DNA from: Pseudolabrys sp.
Lineage (GTDB): Bacteria > Pseudomonadota > Alphaproteobacteria > Rhizobiales > Xanthobacteraceae
Length of the DNA: 64,000 bases
Direction of reading: 5' to 3'
Assembly: GCA_029980465.1 (NCBI GenBank)
Contig: JARYIJ010000001.1
Coordinates: 2,739,501 to 2,803,500, forward strand
This document shows positions 23,801 to 34,896 of this stretch, piece by piece (the first letter of the stretch is position 1; every line of letters starts with the position of its first letter). The position numbers and the translations under genes were made by a program. The notes beneath the pieces are model-generated. The model did no database searches. It worked only from the letters and a program-made list of their open reading frames with translations, and had not been told where the DNA came from.

Positions 23801-24868
23801 ATGCCGGCAACAGCGTCTCTCCTTCCTCCTGGCCCGATCAATACTCCGTCCGCCTGGCGCGGCGAGGACATGGCGGCGCATCCCGAGCGCTGGCTCGTGC
23901 ACCTGACCGCCGGCGAGATCGCCGAGCTTGAGCAGGCCGCGGAATCCTTTCTCGCGGCGGGCGCCGAGATCGGCGAGATCACCAAGGACACGTTCCCGCT
24001 GCCGCGATTTGGCGCTCATCTTGCGACGCTGAAGGACACGCTGATTCACGGCATCGGCTTCGAGGTGATCCGCGGCCTGCCGGTGGCCAGATACAGCCAG
24101 CAGCTCGCCGCCACGATCTTCTGCGGGGTCGGCGCGCATCTCGGATCGGCGCGGTCGCAGAATGCGAAAGGCCATATTCTCGGCCATGTCCGTGACGTCG
24201 GCGCCGACGCGAGGGACCCGAACACGCGCATCTACCAGACCGCCGAACGACAGACCTTCCACACCGACTCGTCCGATGTCGTCGGGCTGCTTTGCATCCG
24301 CGAGGCGATGGAGGGCGGCGAGTCGCTGCTGGTGAGCACGGCCACGATCTACAACGAGATGCGGGCGCGGCGTCCCGATCTGGCGGCGCTGCTGTTCGAT
24401 CCGATCGCTACGGACCGCCGCGGCGAGGTGCCGGAAGGAGAGAAGCCCTATCTCGAGATTCCGCCGCTGAACTGGCACGACGGGTTCCTGACCGGATTCT
24501 ATCAGCGCCAGTACATCGACAGCGCGCAGCGCTTCCCTGGCGCGATGCGGCTGACACCGGCGCATGTCGAAGCGCTCGATCTGTTCGACGCGCTCGCCAA
24601 CGACAAAGGCCTTCATTTCGCGATGAAGCTGCAGCCGGGCGACATGCAGTTCGTCTACAACCACGCCCTGTTGCATGACCGCACCGGCTTTCGCGATTGG
24701 CCGGATGCGGGCAGGAAGCGCCATCTGCTGCGCCTCTGGCTGAGCGTCGCCGGCGACCGGCCGCTGCCCGAGTGCTTCAGGCAGCGCTACGGTTCGATCG
24801 AGATCGGCAATCGCGGCGGCATCATCGTCAAGGGCACCAGGCTCAACGTGCCGCTGGACGCCGCCTGA
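23801..24868 (+). CDS. TauD/TfdA-family Fe(II)/2-oxoglutarate dioxygenase
   Basis: A 355-residue oxygenase of the TauD superfamily. The iron ligands are H154 and D156 in QTFHTDSSD and the distal histidine in YNHALLHDR; the 2-oxoglutarate arginine is in RHLLRLWLS near 310. The start ATG 23801 follows GAGGG at seven bases. This subgroup (long N-terminal part, GFEVIRGLPV, LGHVRDVG) acts on unknown carboxylate substrates. It is separate from the second TauD-like gene at 41394. Confidence 0.85.
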   Translation: MPATASLLPPGPINTPSAWRGEDMAAHPERWLVHLTAGEIAELEQAAESFLAAGAEIGEITKDTFPLPRFGAHLATLKDTLIHGIGFEVIRGLPVARYSQQLAATIFCGVGAHLGSARSQNAKGHILGHVRDVGADARDPNTRIYQTAERQTFHTDSSDVVGLLCIREAMEGGESLLVSTATIYNEMRARRPDLAALLFDPIATDRRGEVPEGEKPYLEIPPLNWHDGFLTGFYQRQYIDSAQRFPGAMRLTPAHVEALDLFDALANDKGLHFAMKLQPGDMQFVYNHALLHDRTGFRDWPDAGRKRHLLRLWLSVAGDRPLPECFRQRYGSIEIGNRGGIIVKGTRLNVPLDAA

Positions 24869-24872
24869 CGGG

Positions 24873-25133
24873 CTAGTGCTGGCGCCTGGTTCTCGTTTGC
24901 GCCGGGCCGGGATAGGCAGGGTTCGGCTGGCACATGCCGCCGACTCCTCGCACGGTTTCCTGGCACTGCCGGGCAGTATCGAAACTGCAGATGGTGGAGC
25001 CGATACCGTTGGCGCCACCGGCATAGACCGCGCACCAGGGGTAATAGACCTCGGCCCGTGCGGGCGGCCCGGCCGAAAAGGCAGCCAGCGACAGCAGGCC
25101 GAGCATAATGGTTCCGATGATCCTTGCCGGCAT
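24873..25133 (-). CDS. DUF3551 small exported protein
   Basis: An 86-residue protein with a signal peptide ending in ARA (about residue 27) and a mature DUF3551 core: YYPWCAVYAGGANGIGSTIC, SFDTARQCQETVRGVGGMC and PNPAY. The three to four conserved cysteines suggest disulfides. DUF3551 proteins abound in Bradyrhizobium relatives; the role is unknown. GGAG lies seven bases before ATG 25133. The gene is convergent with the TauD-like gene, four bases apart. Confidence 0.85.
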   Translation of the reverse strand: MPARIIGTIMLGLLSLAAFSAGPPARAEVYYPWCAVYAGGANGIGSTICSFDTARQCQETVRGVGGMCQPNPAYPGPAQTRTRRQH

Positions 25134-25511
25134 GAACAAACTCCGTTTTCGATAGCGAGCATCTAGCAATTCAGCCGGCAAATGGGAATGAGCCGTTGGG
25201 GCAGGGGGGGTAGGGATGGGGGCGGCGGCTATAACCGCGGGCTTGATTTTCATTTTATTTCAATGGCTTCATTGCGTCTCAGCAAGCACGCGCACTTATT
25301 GCCTTTCCGCCGGATCGCCGGCCTCCGGAGAAAACGCGCCGCGGATCTCAAGCCGGAAGATCGCCGCCGTGGATTCGCAAGTATCTTGAGCGCTGACACA
25401 TATCGTGAGTGCTCAAGAGCCGGGCAGGCTCAACTGGTGCGTGATCCGGTTGCATTGAATCACCGCTCGTCCCCGCGGAAGCGGGGACCCAGGGCCAAAA
25501 TACGAGGCATT
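25134..25511. other. Intergenic stretch between DUF3551 gene and dppF
   Basis: Apart from the repeat that starts at 25443, I see no gene in these bases. A G-run (25203-25210) and the DUF3551 promoter region lie at the left; the middle (25260-25440) has no clear structure. Confidence 0.5.
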
Positions 25512-26569
<1,058 letters not shown>

Positions 26570-26573
<4 letters not shown>

Positions 26574-27586
26574 GGCACGGCCTCCTGCGCGCGTTCGTCC
26601 GCAATCGCGGCGTCGCGCGCCGGATCGCCGAGCGGAAAGTGGCAGCGCACCTTGCCGTTCATCCACGGCCTCAGGTGCGGCCGCTCGGCGAAGGCGCGCG
26701 GGGTCGCATATTGGCAACGCGGCGCGAACAGGCAGCCTCGCGGCCGGTTGAGCAGGCTCGGCACCGCGCCGGGAATGGTGGCGAGCCGGTCGCCTGTCCG
26801 ATTTTCCGGGCGCGCCGCGAGCAACGCCGCCGTGTAGGGATGCTGCGGCGAGCGGAACAGATCGGCGGCGGATCGCTGCTCCATCACCTGGCCCGAATAC
26901 ATCACCGCGACGCGTTGCGCGGTGTCGGCGACGACCCCCATGTTGTGCGTGATGAGGATCAGCGCCATGTCGCGGTCACGCTGCAGCGTTTGCAGCAGAT
27001 CGAGAATCTGGGCCTGGATCGTGACGTCGAGCGCCGTGGTCGGCTCGTCCGCGATGAGGAGCCTTGGATTGCAGGCGATCGCCATCGCGATCATCACCCG
27101 CTGGTTCATGCCGCCGGACAGTTGATGCGGATAGGCGCCAAGGCGGCTTTCCGGCGCCGGAATGCCGACAAGCCCCAGCAGTTCGGCGGCGCGGCGGCGG
27201 GCCTGCCTACGGTCCATGCTCAGGTGCAGCCGCAACACCTCCTCGATCTGGAAGCCGACGGTGTAGCTCGGATTGAGACTCGTCGCCGGTTCCTGGAAGA
27301 TCATGGCCAGGTCCTTGCCGATCAGCGCGCGGCGGCCGGCGCCTGAAAGGCCAAGCAGGTCGCGCCCGCTGAAGGCGAGCCGGCCGGCACTGACCCTGCC
27401 GGGGTAAGGCACGAGGCCCATGACCGCGAGCATAGCGAGGCTCTTTCCCGAGCCGGACTCGCCGACGATGCCGAGAACGTCGCCGCGGTCGACCGACAGC
27501 GACACGCCATCGACCGCCCGCAGCCAGCCGGCGGGCGAGGCGAATTCGACGACCAGGTTTTCGATCTCGAGCAGCGCCATGGTCAT
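26570..27586 (-). CDS. dppD: Peptide ABC transporter ATPase DppD
   Basis: A 338-residue partner of DppF. Walker [10 protein letters not shown] (the usual final T is L here), signature [15 protein letters not shown], Walker [13 protein letters not shown], and the oligo_HPY cysteine region [11 protein letters not shown]. One expected cysteine after CQYA is replaced (TPRAFAERP), so the cluster motif may be incomplete. ATG 27586 overlaps the dppC stop by four bases. It energises the dipeptide/oligopeptide permease together with DppF. Confidence 0.9.
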
Positions 27587-28476
27587 TGCTTGAGCTTGGG
27601 GTCGAGCGCGTCGCGCAGGCCGTCGCCTGCGACGTTGAAGGCGAGCACGGTGAGCAGGATCATCAGGCCCGGCAGCGTCACCACCCACCACGCGCGCAGG
27701 ATGAATTCCCGTGCGTCGGCCAGCATGGTGCCCCACTCCGGCGTCGGCGGCTGGGCGCCGAGGCCGAGGAAGCCGAGCGCGGCCGCATCGAGGATCGCGG
27801 TCGAGATGCCGAGCGTCGCCTGCACGATCAGCGGCGCGGCGCAGTTCGGCAGCACCTCCTTGATCAGGAGGCGGACGCTGCCGGCGCCGCTGACGCGAGC
27901 GGCCGTGACGTAGTCCTTGGCGACCTCGGTGATGACGGCGGCGCGGGCGATGCGCACATAGTGCGGCAGTTGCACGATGGCGACCGCGAGCAGAGCGTTC
28001 ATGATGCCGGGGCCGAGGATCGCGACGATGACGATGGCGAGCAGCAGGCTCGGCAGCGTCAGGATGATGTCCATCAGCCGCATGATGGCGATTTCGGTGG
28101 CGCCGCGGACATAGCCGGCGATCAGGCCCAGTACGGTGCCGGTGATGACCGACAGCGTCACCACGGCGGCGCCGATCAGCAGCGACAGCCGTGCGCCGAA
28201 GATCAGGCGCGAGAGCATGTCGCGGCCGATGGCGTCGGTGCCGAGCAGGTGGGCGAAGGAGCCGCCGGCCTGCCAGAACGGCGGCTTGAGGAAGGCCGCC
28301 TGGTTGGTGGCGTCCGGATCGTACGGCGCGACGATATTGGCCGCCACGGCGAGGACGATCAGCCCGACGATGACCGACAAGCCGACCACCGCGCCGGTGT
28401 TACGCCGGAAATCGCGGATCAGCTCGGCGAGCGGCCCGGGCGGCTGGTGTGGCGTGTCGAGGGCCCCGGCGCTCAT
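27583..28476 (-). CDS. dppC: Peptide ABC transporter permease DppC
   Basis: A 297-residue permease with an OppC-type N-terminal segment, the motif [19 protein letters not shown] and the coupling loop [22 protein letters not shown]. Six membrane helices are visible. It overlaps dppB and dppD by four bases each, so dppBCDF is a tightly coupled unit. Confidence 0.92.
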   Translation of the reverse strand: MSAGALDTPHQPPGPLAELIRDFRRNTGAVVGLSVIVGLIVLAVAANIVAPYDPDATNQAAFLKPPFWQAGGSFAHLLGTDAIGRDMLSRLIFGARLSLLIGAAVVTLSVITGTVLGLIAGYVRGATEIAIMRLMDIILTLPSLLLAIVIVAILGPGIMNALLAVAIVQLPHYVRIARAAVITEVAKDYVTAARVSGAGSVRLLIKEVLPNCAAPLIVQATLGISTAILDAAALGFLGLGAQPPTPEWGTMLADAREFILRAWWVVTLPGLMILLTVLAFNVAGDGLRDALDPKLKQ

Positions 28477-29483
28477 CGCGTGTGCCGGATGCGCGGGTTG
28501 ATGAGCCCATATGTGAGGTCCACCAACAGGTTAACGGTCATGATGATGGCGCCGATCAGCAAGGTGCCGCCCTGCAGCACCGGGTAGTCGCGGCGGCCGA
28601 TGCCCTCGATCAGCCACTTGCCGACGCCGGGCCACGAAAAGATCGTCTCCGTCAAAATCGCCCCCGTAAACAGCACGCCGACCTGCAGTCCGATCACCGT
28701 GACGATGGGAATGAGAGCGTTGCGGAACGCATGCACGGCCACGACGCGGGCATTGGACAGGCCCTTGGCGCGCGCGGTGCGGATGTAGTCCTCACCCAGC
28801 ACCTCGAGCATCGCCGACCGCGTCATCCGGGCAATGACTGCGAGCGGCACGGTGCCGAGCACGATTGCCGGCAAGACCAGGTGACCGACGGCCGACCAGA
28901 AGGCCGCGGTATTGCCGGCCAGCAGCGTATCGATGAGCAGAAAGCCGGTCTTCGGCTCGATGAAGTAGATGAACGCGATGTGCCCGGAGACGGGCGTCCA
29001 GCCGAGCTGGACCGAGAACAGAAGAATGAGCAGCAGGCCCCACCAGAAGATCGGCATCGAGTAACCGGTCAGGGTCAATGCCATCACGCCGTGGTCGAAA
29101 ATAGAGTTGCGTCGCACCGCGGCCAGGACGCCGACCGGAATACCGATGCAGAGCGCAAACAGGATGGCGCAAACCGACAGCTCGATGGTCGCCGGGAAAA
29201 GGCTCGCAAATTCCTCGATCACCGGCTTGTGGGTGACGATGGAGCGGCCGAGATCGCCATGAATGAGGCGTTGGAGATAAAGCCCGTACTGGACGATGAC
29301 GGGACGATCGAATCCGTATTCATGCCGCAGGCGTTCATGCAGCGTTGCGTCGATGCCGCGCTCGCCGGCCATCGTCTCGATCGGGTCACCGGGGATCAGT
29401 CGGACCAGAACGAACACCAGCAGCGTGATTCCGATGAAGGTCGGAACGATCAGGCTGACGCGGGTGAGAAGAAAACGCAGCAT
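28473..29483 (-). CDS. dppB: Peptide ABC transporter permease DppB
   Basis: A 336-residue permease beginning MLRFLLTRVSLIVPTFIGIT, the standard DppB start. The TarA-like ending of the first loop (RLIPGDPIETM) and coupling segment YIRTARAKGLSNARVVAVHA are present. ATG 29483 fits the family; the frame upstream is shadow. A GC hairpin lies between it and dppA. Confidence 0.92.
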   Translation of the reverse strand: MLRFLLTRVSLIVPTFIGITLLVFVLVRLIPGDPIETMAGERGIDATLHERLRHEYGFDRPVIVQYGLYLQRLIHGDLGRSIVTHKPVIEEFASLFPATIELSVCAILFALCIGIPVGVLAAVRRNSIFDHGVMALTLTGYSMPIFWWGLLLILLFSVQLGWTPVSGHIAFIYFIEPKTGFLLIDTLLAGNTAAFWSAVGHLVLPAIVLGTVPLAVIARMTRSAMLEVLGEDYIRTARAKGLSNARVVAVHAFRNALIPIVTVIGLQVGVLFTGAILTETIFSWPGVGKWLIEGIGRRDYPVLQGGTLLIGAIIMTVNLLVDLTYGLINPRIRHTR

Positions 29484-29494
29484 GAACGAGAGCG

Positions 29495-29517
29495 GGGGCG
29501 GCGTCGTCCGCCGCCCC
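29495..29517. terminator. Stem-loop between dppA and dppB
   Basis: GGGGCGGCG pairs with CGCCGCCCC around TCGTC, 11 bases after the dppA stop. No T-run is present on the minus strand, so it is probably a processing or stabilising hairpin that keeps dppA mRNA above the permease mRNA. Confidence 0.5.
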
Positions 29518-29527
29518 GGTCCGCACA

Positions 29528-31132
29528 TCACTGTTTGATGTCGACGCCGTAGAAGGTGTGCCGCCCGAACGGGCTGAGCTTGAAGTCGATCACCTCCTTG
29601 CGCACCGGCTTGAGTTGCACCGAATGCGCGATGGTGAACCACGGCGCCTGCTCCTTGAAGATCACCTGCGCCTGCTCGTAAAGCCTGGTGCGCTCGGCCT
29701 TGTCGCTCACCGTCTTGGCCTTTTGCACCAGGTCTTCGAACGGCTTGTAGCAGAATTTGGCGATATTCGAGCCGTTGGTCTTGGCGGAATCGCAGCCGAG
29801 CAGGGTATTGAGGAAGTTGTCCGGATCGCCGTTGTCGCCGGTCCAGCCGAGTTGCGCCATCTGGTGCTCGCCATTCTGGGCGCGCTTGCGGTACTCGCCC
29901 CACTCGTAACTCTTGATCTCGGCCTTCACGCCGATCTTGGTGAGATCGGCCTGCATCAGTTCGGCGATGCGGCGCGCGTTCGGGTTATATGGGCGCTGCA
30001 CCGGCATCGCCCACAGGTCGGTTTCGAAGCCGTTCGGGTAGCCGGCTTCCGCCAGCAGCTTTTTCGCCGCTGCCGGATCGTACGGATCGTCCTTGATGGA
30101 CTTGTTGTACGACCACATGGTCGGCGGAATCGGATTGATAGCGGCGACGCCAGTCGACAGGAACACCGCGTCGATGATCGCCTTCTTGTTGATCGCCATG
30201 TTGATGGCTTTGCGGACGCGCACATCGGTGAACGGCTTTTTCGTCGTGTTGTAGGCGAGATAGCCGATATTGAGGCCGGGCTGTTCAAGGACCGTGATGT
30301 TCGGGTCCTTGCGCATGGCCGGCAGGTCGGCCGGATTCGGATACGGCATCACGTGGCATTCGCCGCGCTGCAGCTTGGCCCAACGCACCGAGGCGTCAGG
30401 CGTGATCGCGAAGATCAGGTCGTCGATCTTGGCCTTGCCGCCCCAGAATTGCGGAAATGCCTTGTAGCGGATGAAGGCGTCCTTCTGATACTGCACCAGC
30501 ATGAAGGGACCGGTGCCGACCGGTTCCTGGTCGATCTTCTCCGGCGTGCCGGCCTTCAGCATCGCATCGGCATATTCCTTGGACTGGATGGCGGCATATT
30601 CCATCGCGAGGTCGGACAGGAACGGCGCCTCCGGCCGATTGAGGGTGAAGCGAACGGTGTAGTCGTCGACTTTCTCCACCGACTTGAGCAGCTTCGGCAT
30701 GCCCATGTCGTTGAAGTAGGAATGGTTCGAACTCGTCACCTTGAAGTAGGGATTATCCGGCTTCCACTGCCGGTCGATCGCGAACAGGACATCGTCGGCA
30801 TTGAAGTCGCGCGTCGGCTTGAAGTTCGCGTTCGACTGCCATTTCACGCCGTGACGGAGATGGAACGTATAGACGGTGCCGTCCGCGGAGATATCCCATT
30901 TCTCGGCAAGGCCGGGCACGACGTTGGTGGTGCCCCGTTCGAAATCGACAATGCGGCCGTAGATCTGGCTGTTGGCATCGAAGGATGTGCCGGTTGTATT
31001 GATGCCCGGGTAGAAATTTTCGGGACTGCCCTCGGAGCAGAACACCAGAGTCTTGGCGGAGAGCGGCGCAGCGGCGAGAACGCTCACAATAGCGGCGGCG
31101 GCAGCCGTGCGGTACAGACGATACTTTGACAT
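29528..31132 (-). CDS. dppA: Dipeptide/peptide-binding protein DppA
   Basis: A 534-residue periplasmic binding protein of family SBP_bac_5. The signal peptide ends at PLSA (about residue 25); mature sequence starts KTLVFCSEGSPENFYPG, very close to DppA of E. coli, and continues with VPGLAEKWDISADGTVYTFH and LGWTGDNGDPDNFL. DppA binds dipeptides and, in some bacteria, heme or 5-aminolevulinate. It is the first gene of dppABCDF. CAGGGG precedes ATG 31132. Confidence 0.93.
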   Translation of the reverse strand: MSKYRLYRTAAAAAIVSVLAAAPLSAKTLVFCSEGSPENFYPGINTTGTSFDANSQIYGRIVDFERGTTNVVPGLAEKWDISADGTVYTFHLRHGVKWQSNANFKPTRDFNADDVLFAIDRQWKPDNPYFKVTSSNHSYFNDMGMPKLLKSVEKVDDYTVRFTLNRPEAPFLSDLAMEYAAIQSKEYADAMLKAGTPEKIDQEPVGTGPFMLVQYQKDAFIRYKAFPQFWGGKAKIDDLIFAITPDASVRWAKLQRGECHVMPYPNPADLPAMRKDPNITVLEQPGLNIGYLAYNTTKKPFTDVRVRKAINMAINKKAIIDAVFLSTGVAAINPIPPTMWSYNKSIKDDPYDPAAAKKLLAEAGYPNGFETDLWAMPVQRPYNPNARRIAELMQADLTKIGVKAEIKSYEWGEYRKRAQNGEHQMAQLGWTGDNGDPDNFLNTLLGCDSAKTNGSNIAKFCYKPFEDLVQKAKTVSDKAERTRLYEQAQVIFKEQAPWFTIAHSVQLKPVRKEVIDFKLSPFGRHTFYGVDIKQ

Positions 31133-31279
31133 GGAACGCCCCTGATGCCCGGCGTTGACCGATCGGCCACGAGAGGCCGGGCTTGTCCAAGCCTAGCTTA
31201 GGACACAGGAGGCGTCATCTGGGAGCCGTAACCAGTATGTTAACGCGATGCGGGAACGCGCGGTGAACGGAACTTGGAA

Positions 31280-31354
31280 TGGTGGGCGCTGTAGGGATTG
31301 AACCTACGACCTCTCCCGTGTGAAGGGAACGCTCTCCCGCTGAGCTAAGCGCCC
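31280..31354 (-). tRNA. tRNA-Val(CAC)
   Basis: A complete 75-nt tRNA. Acceptor GGGCGCT / AGCGCCC with A discriminator and encoded CCA; D-arm with AGCTCAGCGGGAGAGC; anticodon stem TTCCC/GGGAG with loop TTCACAC, anticodon CAC (codon GUG); T-arm GTAGG-TTCAATC-CCTAC. It is a single gene between dppA and the coiled-coil gene, with no integrase next to it. Confidence 0.95.
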
Positions 31355-31494
31355 GCCGTAACGGCGGGGCGATATAAAGAGCGGCGTTCGCGTGCTGTCA
31401 AGCAAAGCGGCCAGGACGCCGTAAGCTGCGCAGGCGGACCGCGTCCAGCGGCTGTGAACGATGGCTCTGCCGCACGATCGGCTCGATAGAGTAT

Positions 31495-32598
31495 TCAGTT
31501 CGGAGCCTTGTCGCTGTTCTGAAGACGCGACGCGCGGGTCTTGAGGGCACGGATACGGTCGGCAAGATTGCCGCCCGGCGCCACACCGGACTCGGTGACG
31601 CCGTCGACCGCGCGCAACGCGCCTTTGTCGCGGGCAGTCTCCTCGGCGAGGATGGCTTCAATCGGAGAGTTTGGACCCTCAAGCGCCGCCGCAAGCCGCG
31701 CCACCTCGGCGGCAACATCGCTGATGTGTTCGCGCAGAAGCGCATTTTCGGTACGCTCGGACGACCGGTTCTGCTCGGCCTCGTGCTTGGCGTCATTGAT
31801 CTCGCGGGCGAGCCGCTCACGCTCGTTGTCGGCGCGGGTCAGTTGTTCGTGCAGTTGGCGCAGTTCGAATTCGCGTTCGGTCAGCGCTTTCGATTGCTCG
31901 GTAAGACGGCTTTCGAGGTCGTGGGCGCGGCGATCCAGATTCTCTACCTTGCCGCGCTCGGCTACCAATTCGGCGGTCGTACCCTTGAGCTGGAGGCGCT
32001 CGTGGGCGAGACGATCTTCAGCGATCCTCGCGTCACGTTCGGCGTTATTAAGACGCTCCTTGAGCGCCTCGACCTGAGTCTTCAGCGCGGCAATCTCGAC
32101 GCGCTGGCTGTCGGCGAGAACGGCTTGCTCGCCAAGCTCGCTCATCATTTTGGCGAGTTCTGACTCCTTGCCCTTGAGGGCGCGCTCGGCGTCGTGCACG
32201 GCGGCCGTGCGCGCGGCGAATTCCTCCTCGCTGTCGCGAAGCTGATCGCGCAACGTTTTGTCGCGCGCCTCGAGCGCGAGGATGGTGGCGGTCTTCTCGC
32301 CTAGGTCGACCTTGAGCCGGTTGATCGCGTCGGCCTTCTTGCTGAGTTCGGAGAGCTGGCTGACAACGCGATTTTTGAGCTGCTCGACGTTCATCTCGAG
32401 GCGGCGGGTTGACATCGCGAATTCGGCGCGGAGCTGATCCTTGTCAGCCTGAATTTCCGCCATCGAGAGCGGGGTCGCCGCTTCGAGCCGCCGCATCGTC
32501 AGGCGCACCGCGCGTCCATGGACAAGCGGAACGATCACGAGGCCGAGCAGAGCCGCGACCAGAAAACCGACCCCGAAATACATGATCGGTTCAATCAT
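31495..32598 (-). CDS. Membrane-anchored coiled-coil protein of unknown function
   Basis: A 367-residue protein with one N-terminal membrane helix (residues 5-28, YFGVGFLVAALLGLVIVPLV) and a long coiled coil from about 45 to 290 with heptad leucine/alanine spacing and many E, K and R. The tail (IRALKTRASRLQNSDKAPN) is basic. Homologues are found next to tRNA genes in other rhizobia as far as I recall, without assigned role; a structural or envelope scaffold is plausible. The ATG at 32598 gives a clean anchor. Confidence 0.75.
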   Translation of the reverse strand: MIEPIMYFGVGFLVAALLGLVIVPLVHGRAVRLTMRRLEAATPLSMAEIQADKDQLRAEFAMSTRRLEMNVEQLKNRVVSQLSELSKKADAINRLKVDLGEKTATILALEARDKTLRDQLRDSEEEFAARTAAVHDAERALKGKESELAKMMSELGEQAVLADSQRVEIAALKTQVEALKERLNNAERDARIAEDRLAHERLQLKGTTAELVAERGKVENLDRRAHDLESRLTEQSKALTEREFELRQLHEQLTRADNERERLAREINDAKHEAEQNRSSERTENALLREHISDVAAEVARLAAALEGPNSPIEAILAEETARDKGALRAVDGVTESGVAPGGNLADRIRALKTRASRLQNSDKAPN

Positions 32599-32709
32599 AA
32601 CGGCGCACCCTCCAACTCAACTCTTGCGGGTTATACAGCTGGAGAATGACATGCGAGCCGGAATTCAGCCAGCGAAGACCCCGGCTGGCCCTGAATCCTG
32701 AAGCATTCC

Positions 32710-33321
32710 TCAAAAGGGGTTCCAGGTCGCCTTCGGCGTGAACTTGAGATAGCCGACATTGGCGCCAAGTCGCAGCCCCACGCCGCTCCGGATCGGGACG
32801 ACGACGACATTGCCATTGGTCAACGCCGTCATGCCGAGGCCACCGACGATGTAGGCTGAGCCGTCGATGCCGCCGAAGCGCTGGAAGATCGCGTCGGTTG
32901 CCGGCAAATTATAGACCAGCATCATGGTGCGGGCGCCGTCGCCGCCCAGGTCCCAGCCGAGCGTGGGGCCTTCCCAGAAGACACGGCGGTCGCCGGCATT
33001 CTTGGTGTAAAGGGTGCCGTCGCCATAACGCAAGCCGACAACGACGGCGCCGCCGCCCTCCTGGCCGAGGATGTAGCCGTTCGGCAGGCCCCAGTGGCTG
33101 ACCGCGTGCTCGACGAGCTGCGCGAGGTCGCGGGAAATGGCGCCAAAGAACTTGTGCCCGGCGACAATGATTTCGTCCGACGAATAAGTGTCCCGGCGCG
33201 CCGGAGGCGCAGGATGACCAGGCGCGGCGGCGGGCGGTGGCATGCCTTGGGCAGAGGCCACGTCGGCCGCTCCCATGCACAGCAAAATCGTCACGGCAAA
33301 TAGTCGCCCGGCGACACCCAT
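32710..33321 (-). CDS. DUF1134 protein, EipA-like envelope protein
   Basis: A 203-residue exported protein; the signal peptide ends at ASAQG (about residue 25), followed by a proline-rich linker (to 43) and the DUF1134 domain (YSSDEIIVAGHKFFG; LYTKNAGDRRVFWEGPTLGWDLGGDG; VVVPIRSGVGLRLGANVGYLKF). In Brucella this family (EipA) supports cell-envelope integrity. Length and glycine-rich lipid-binding-like fold agree. It stands as a single gene, divergent from the YHS gene. Confidence 0.85.
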   Translation of the reverse strand: MGVAGRLFAVTILLCMGAADVASAQGMPPPAAAPGHPAPPARRDTYSSDEIIVAGHKFFGAISRDLAQLVEHAVSHWGLPNGYILGQEGGGAVVVGLRYGDGTLYTKNAGDRRVFWEGPTLGWDLGGDGARTMMLVYNLPATDAIFQRFGGIDGSAYIVGGLGMTALTNGNVVVVPIRSGVGLRLGANVGYLKFTPKATWNPF

Positions 33322-33463
33322 CGTCTGCTCCTTGAGAATAAGAAAAGCCCCGTCGGTTTAACCGGATGCTCACAGGCCGAGCCCCACAGTGACAGCCAAC
33401 ATCCGATTCGAGGCAAGGTCGGCAATAACTATGTCCGGACCGCGGCAACAAGATTATGCGTTC

Positions 33464-33937
33464 ATGGCGATTTCGACGCCAACCGTCAGACTTATTGCCG
33501 TTCTCGTCCTGCTTTTTGGCCTCATGCCACTGGCTCGGTCGGCGCCGCCCGGCCTCGTTTCGACCGATCCGCAGGATGGCATCGCCATTCATGGCTATGA
33601 TCCGGTCAGCTATTTCGCCGGGCCGGAGCCACAGCAGGGTCGCGCCAGTTTCGAATATACGCTTCACGGCACGACCTGGCGCTTCAGCAATGAGGGAAAT
33701 CGTGCCGCCTTTGCGGACCATCCGGACGTCTATGCGCCTCAGTTCGGCGGCTACGATCCCGTTGCGATTGCGCGTGGCGCATCAGTAGCGGGCAATCCGT
33801 TGATCTGGTTGATTCGCGCGCAGCGTTTGTACTTTTTCTACGACACCGATGCCCGGTCCGAATTTGCCGCAAACCCGGCCCGGTTGGCTGAGACAGCAGA
33901 GCGGCGCTGGCCGCAAGTGCGTCAAACCTTACCGTGA
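33464..33937 (+). CDS. YHS domain-containing exported protein
   Basis: A 157-residue protein from ATG 33464; the frame is open to 33389 but the later start places a clean signal peptide (TVRLIAVLVLLFGLMPLARSA) first. The YHS-like core reads AIHGYDPVSYFAGPEPQQG, then WRFSNEGNRAAFADHPD and YAPQFGGYDPVAIARG. YHS domains of this exported type may bind metal, and the family is common in alphaproteobacteria. It ends convergent with cysQ and overlaps it by nine bases. Confidence 0.8.
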   Translation: MAISTPTVRLIAVLVLLFGLMPLARSAPPGLVSTDPQDGIAIHGYDPVSYFAGPEPQQGRASFEYTLHGTTWRFSNEGNRAAFADHPDVYAPQFGGYDPVAIARGASVAGNPLIWLIRAQRLYFFYDTDARSEFAANPARLAETAERRWPQVRQTLP

Positions 33938-34765
33938 TGCGGCCAAAGCCGGGTCGCCCCAGGCGATGAAGCCGGGTACCAGAAATTTCGGCTTGCCGTC
34001 GGCGAAGCGGAGCGCGCCGCCGGCTGGATCGGTGACGGTGCCGCCGGCGGCCATCAGGATGGCGCAGCCCGCCGCGATGTCCCACTCGCTGGTCGGGGTG
34101 AGCCGCGGATAGATGTCGGCGTCGGCCTGCGCGATATGACAGAATTTGATCGATGAGCCGCAGCTATAGCGTCTCGCCACGTTGAACCTGGCGAGAAAGG
34201 CTTCGGATTGGGGGTCAAGGTGGCTGCGCGAGACCGCGGCAACGAGCCCCTCTTTCGGCGCAGTCCGTGCATGGATCGCGCGGCGTTCGAGCGCGCTTTC
34301 GAGTCCTTCGTTCCAGCGCATGCGCATGCGTTCGGCGCCATGGCCGACCACTCCGCGCCACAGCAGGCCCTGCGCCGGAGCAGAGATTAGCCCGCCGATC
34401 GGCCGGCCGCCGGTGACAAGGCCGATGTTGACGGTGAACTCGTCGCGGCCGGCGAGAAATTCCTTGGTGCCGTCCAGCGGGTCGACGATCACGCAACTGC
34501 TTTCGACCCGCGCCGGTGCGCGTATGGCGCTCTCCTCGGCAATGACCGGTACGCCGGGCAACACGCGGGACAGACCCGCGAGGATGATGGCTTCCGATCG
34601 CTCATCCGCGGCCGTAACCGGACTGTGGTCGTCCTTGGTGCGACGCTCGATGGTCAAATAGTGCGTCGCCATGATCGCGGCTGATGCCTGCGCCACGACA
34701 GCGGTCAAGTCGTCAAGGCGACCTGCCGCCTGATCCGGCGTGATCGGCCCCGATCGTGATTCCAT
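33929..34765 (-). CDS. cysQ: 3'(2'),5'-bisphosphate nucleotidase CysQ
   Basis: A 278-residue inositol-phosphatase-family enzyme that hydrolyses PAP/PAPS to AMP in sulfur assimilation. The metal-binding motifs are EES (PVIAEESAI), DPLDGTKEF and WDIAAGCAIL, with the CysQ-type DDHSPVTAADERSE before them. ATG 34765 starts the family sequence; the upstream open frame is not conserved. The ribosome site is weak. The 3' end overlaps the convergent YHS gene. Confidence 0.88.
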   Translation of the reverse strand: MESRSGPITPDQAAGRLDDLTAVVAQASAAIMATHYLTIERRTKDDHSPVTAADERSEAIILAGLSRVLPGVPVIAEESAIRAPARVESSCVIVDPLDGTKEFLAGRDEFTVNIGLVTGGRPIGGLISAPAQGLLWRGVVGHGAERMRMRWNEGLESALERRAIHARTAPKEGLVAAVSRSHLDPQSEAFLARFNVARRYSCGSSIKFCHIAQADADIYPRLTPTSEWDIAAGCAILMAAGGTVTDPAGGALRFADGKPKFLVPGFIAWGDPALAASR

Positions 34766-34896
34766 GGCCTGTCTGCAGCCCGTAATACCGCTTTCGGCCC
34801 TTACTTGGCCGGCGCCGGAGTGCGGTGTATCACGCCGGACAAGATGTACCGAGCGATTCGCGTACATCACGCACACTCGAACCGGGTGGTCCTTCC

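Noticed and set aside
29558..31129. A 523-codon plus-strand frame opposite dppA
   Set aside because: Exact antisense of a well-recognised binding-protein gene, with no ribosome site or domain.
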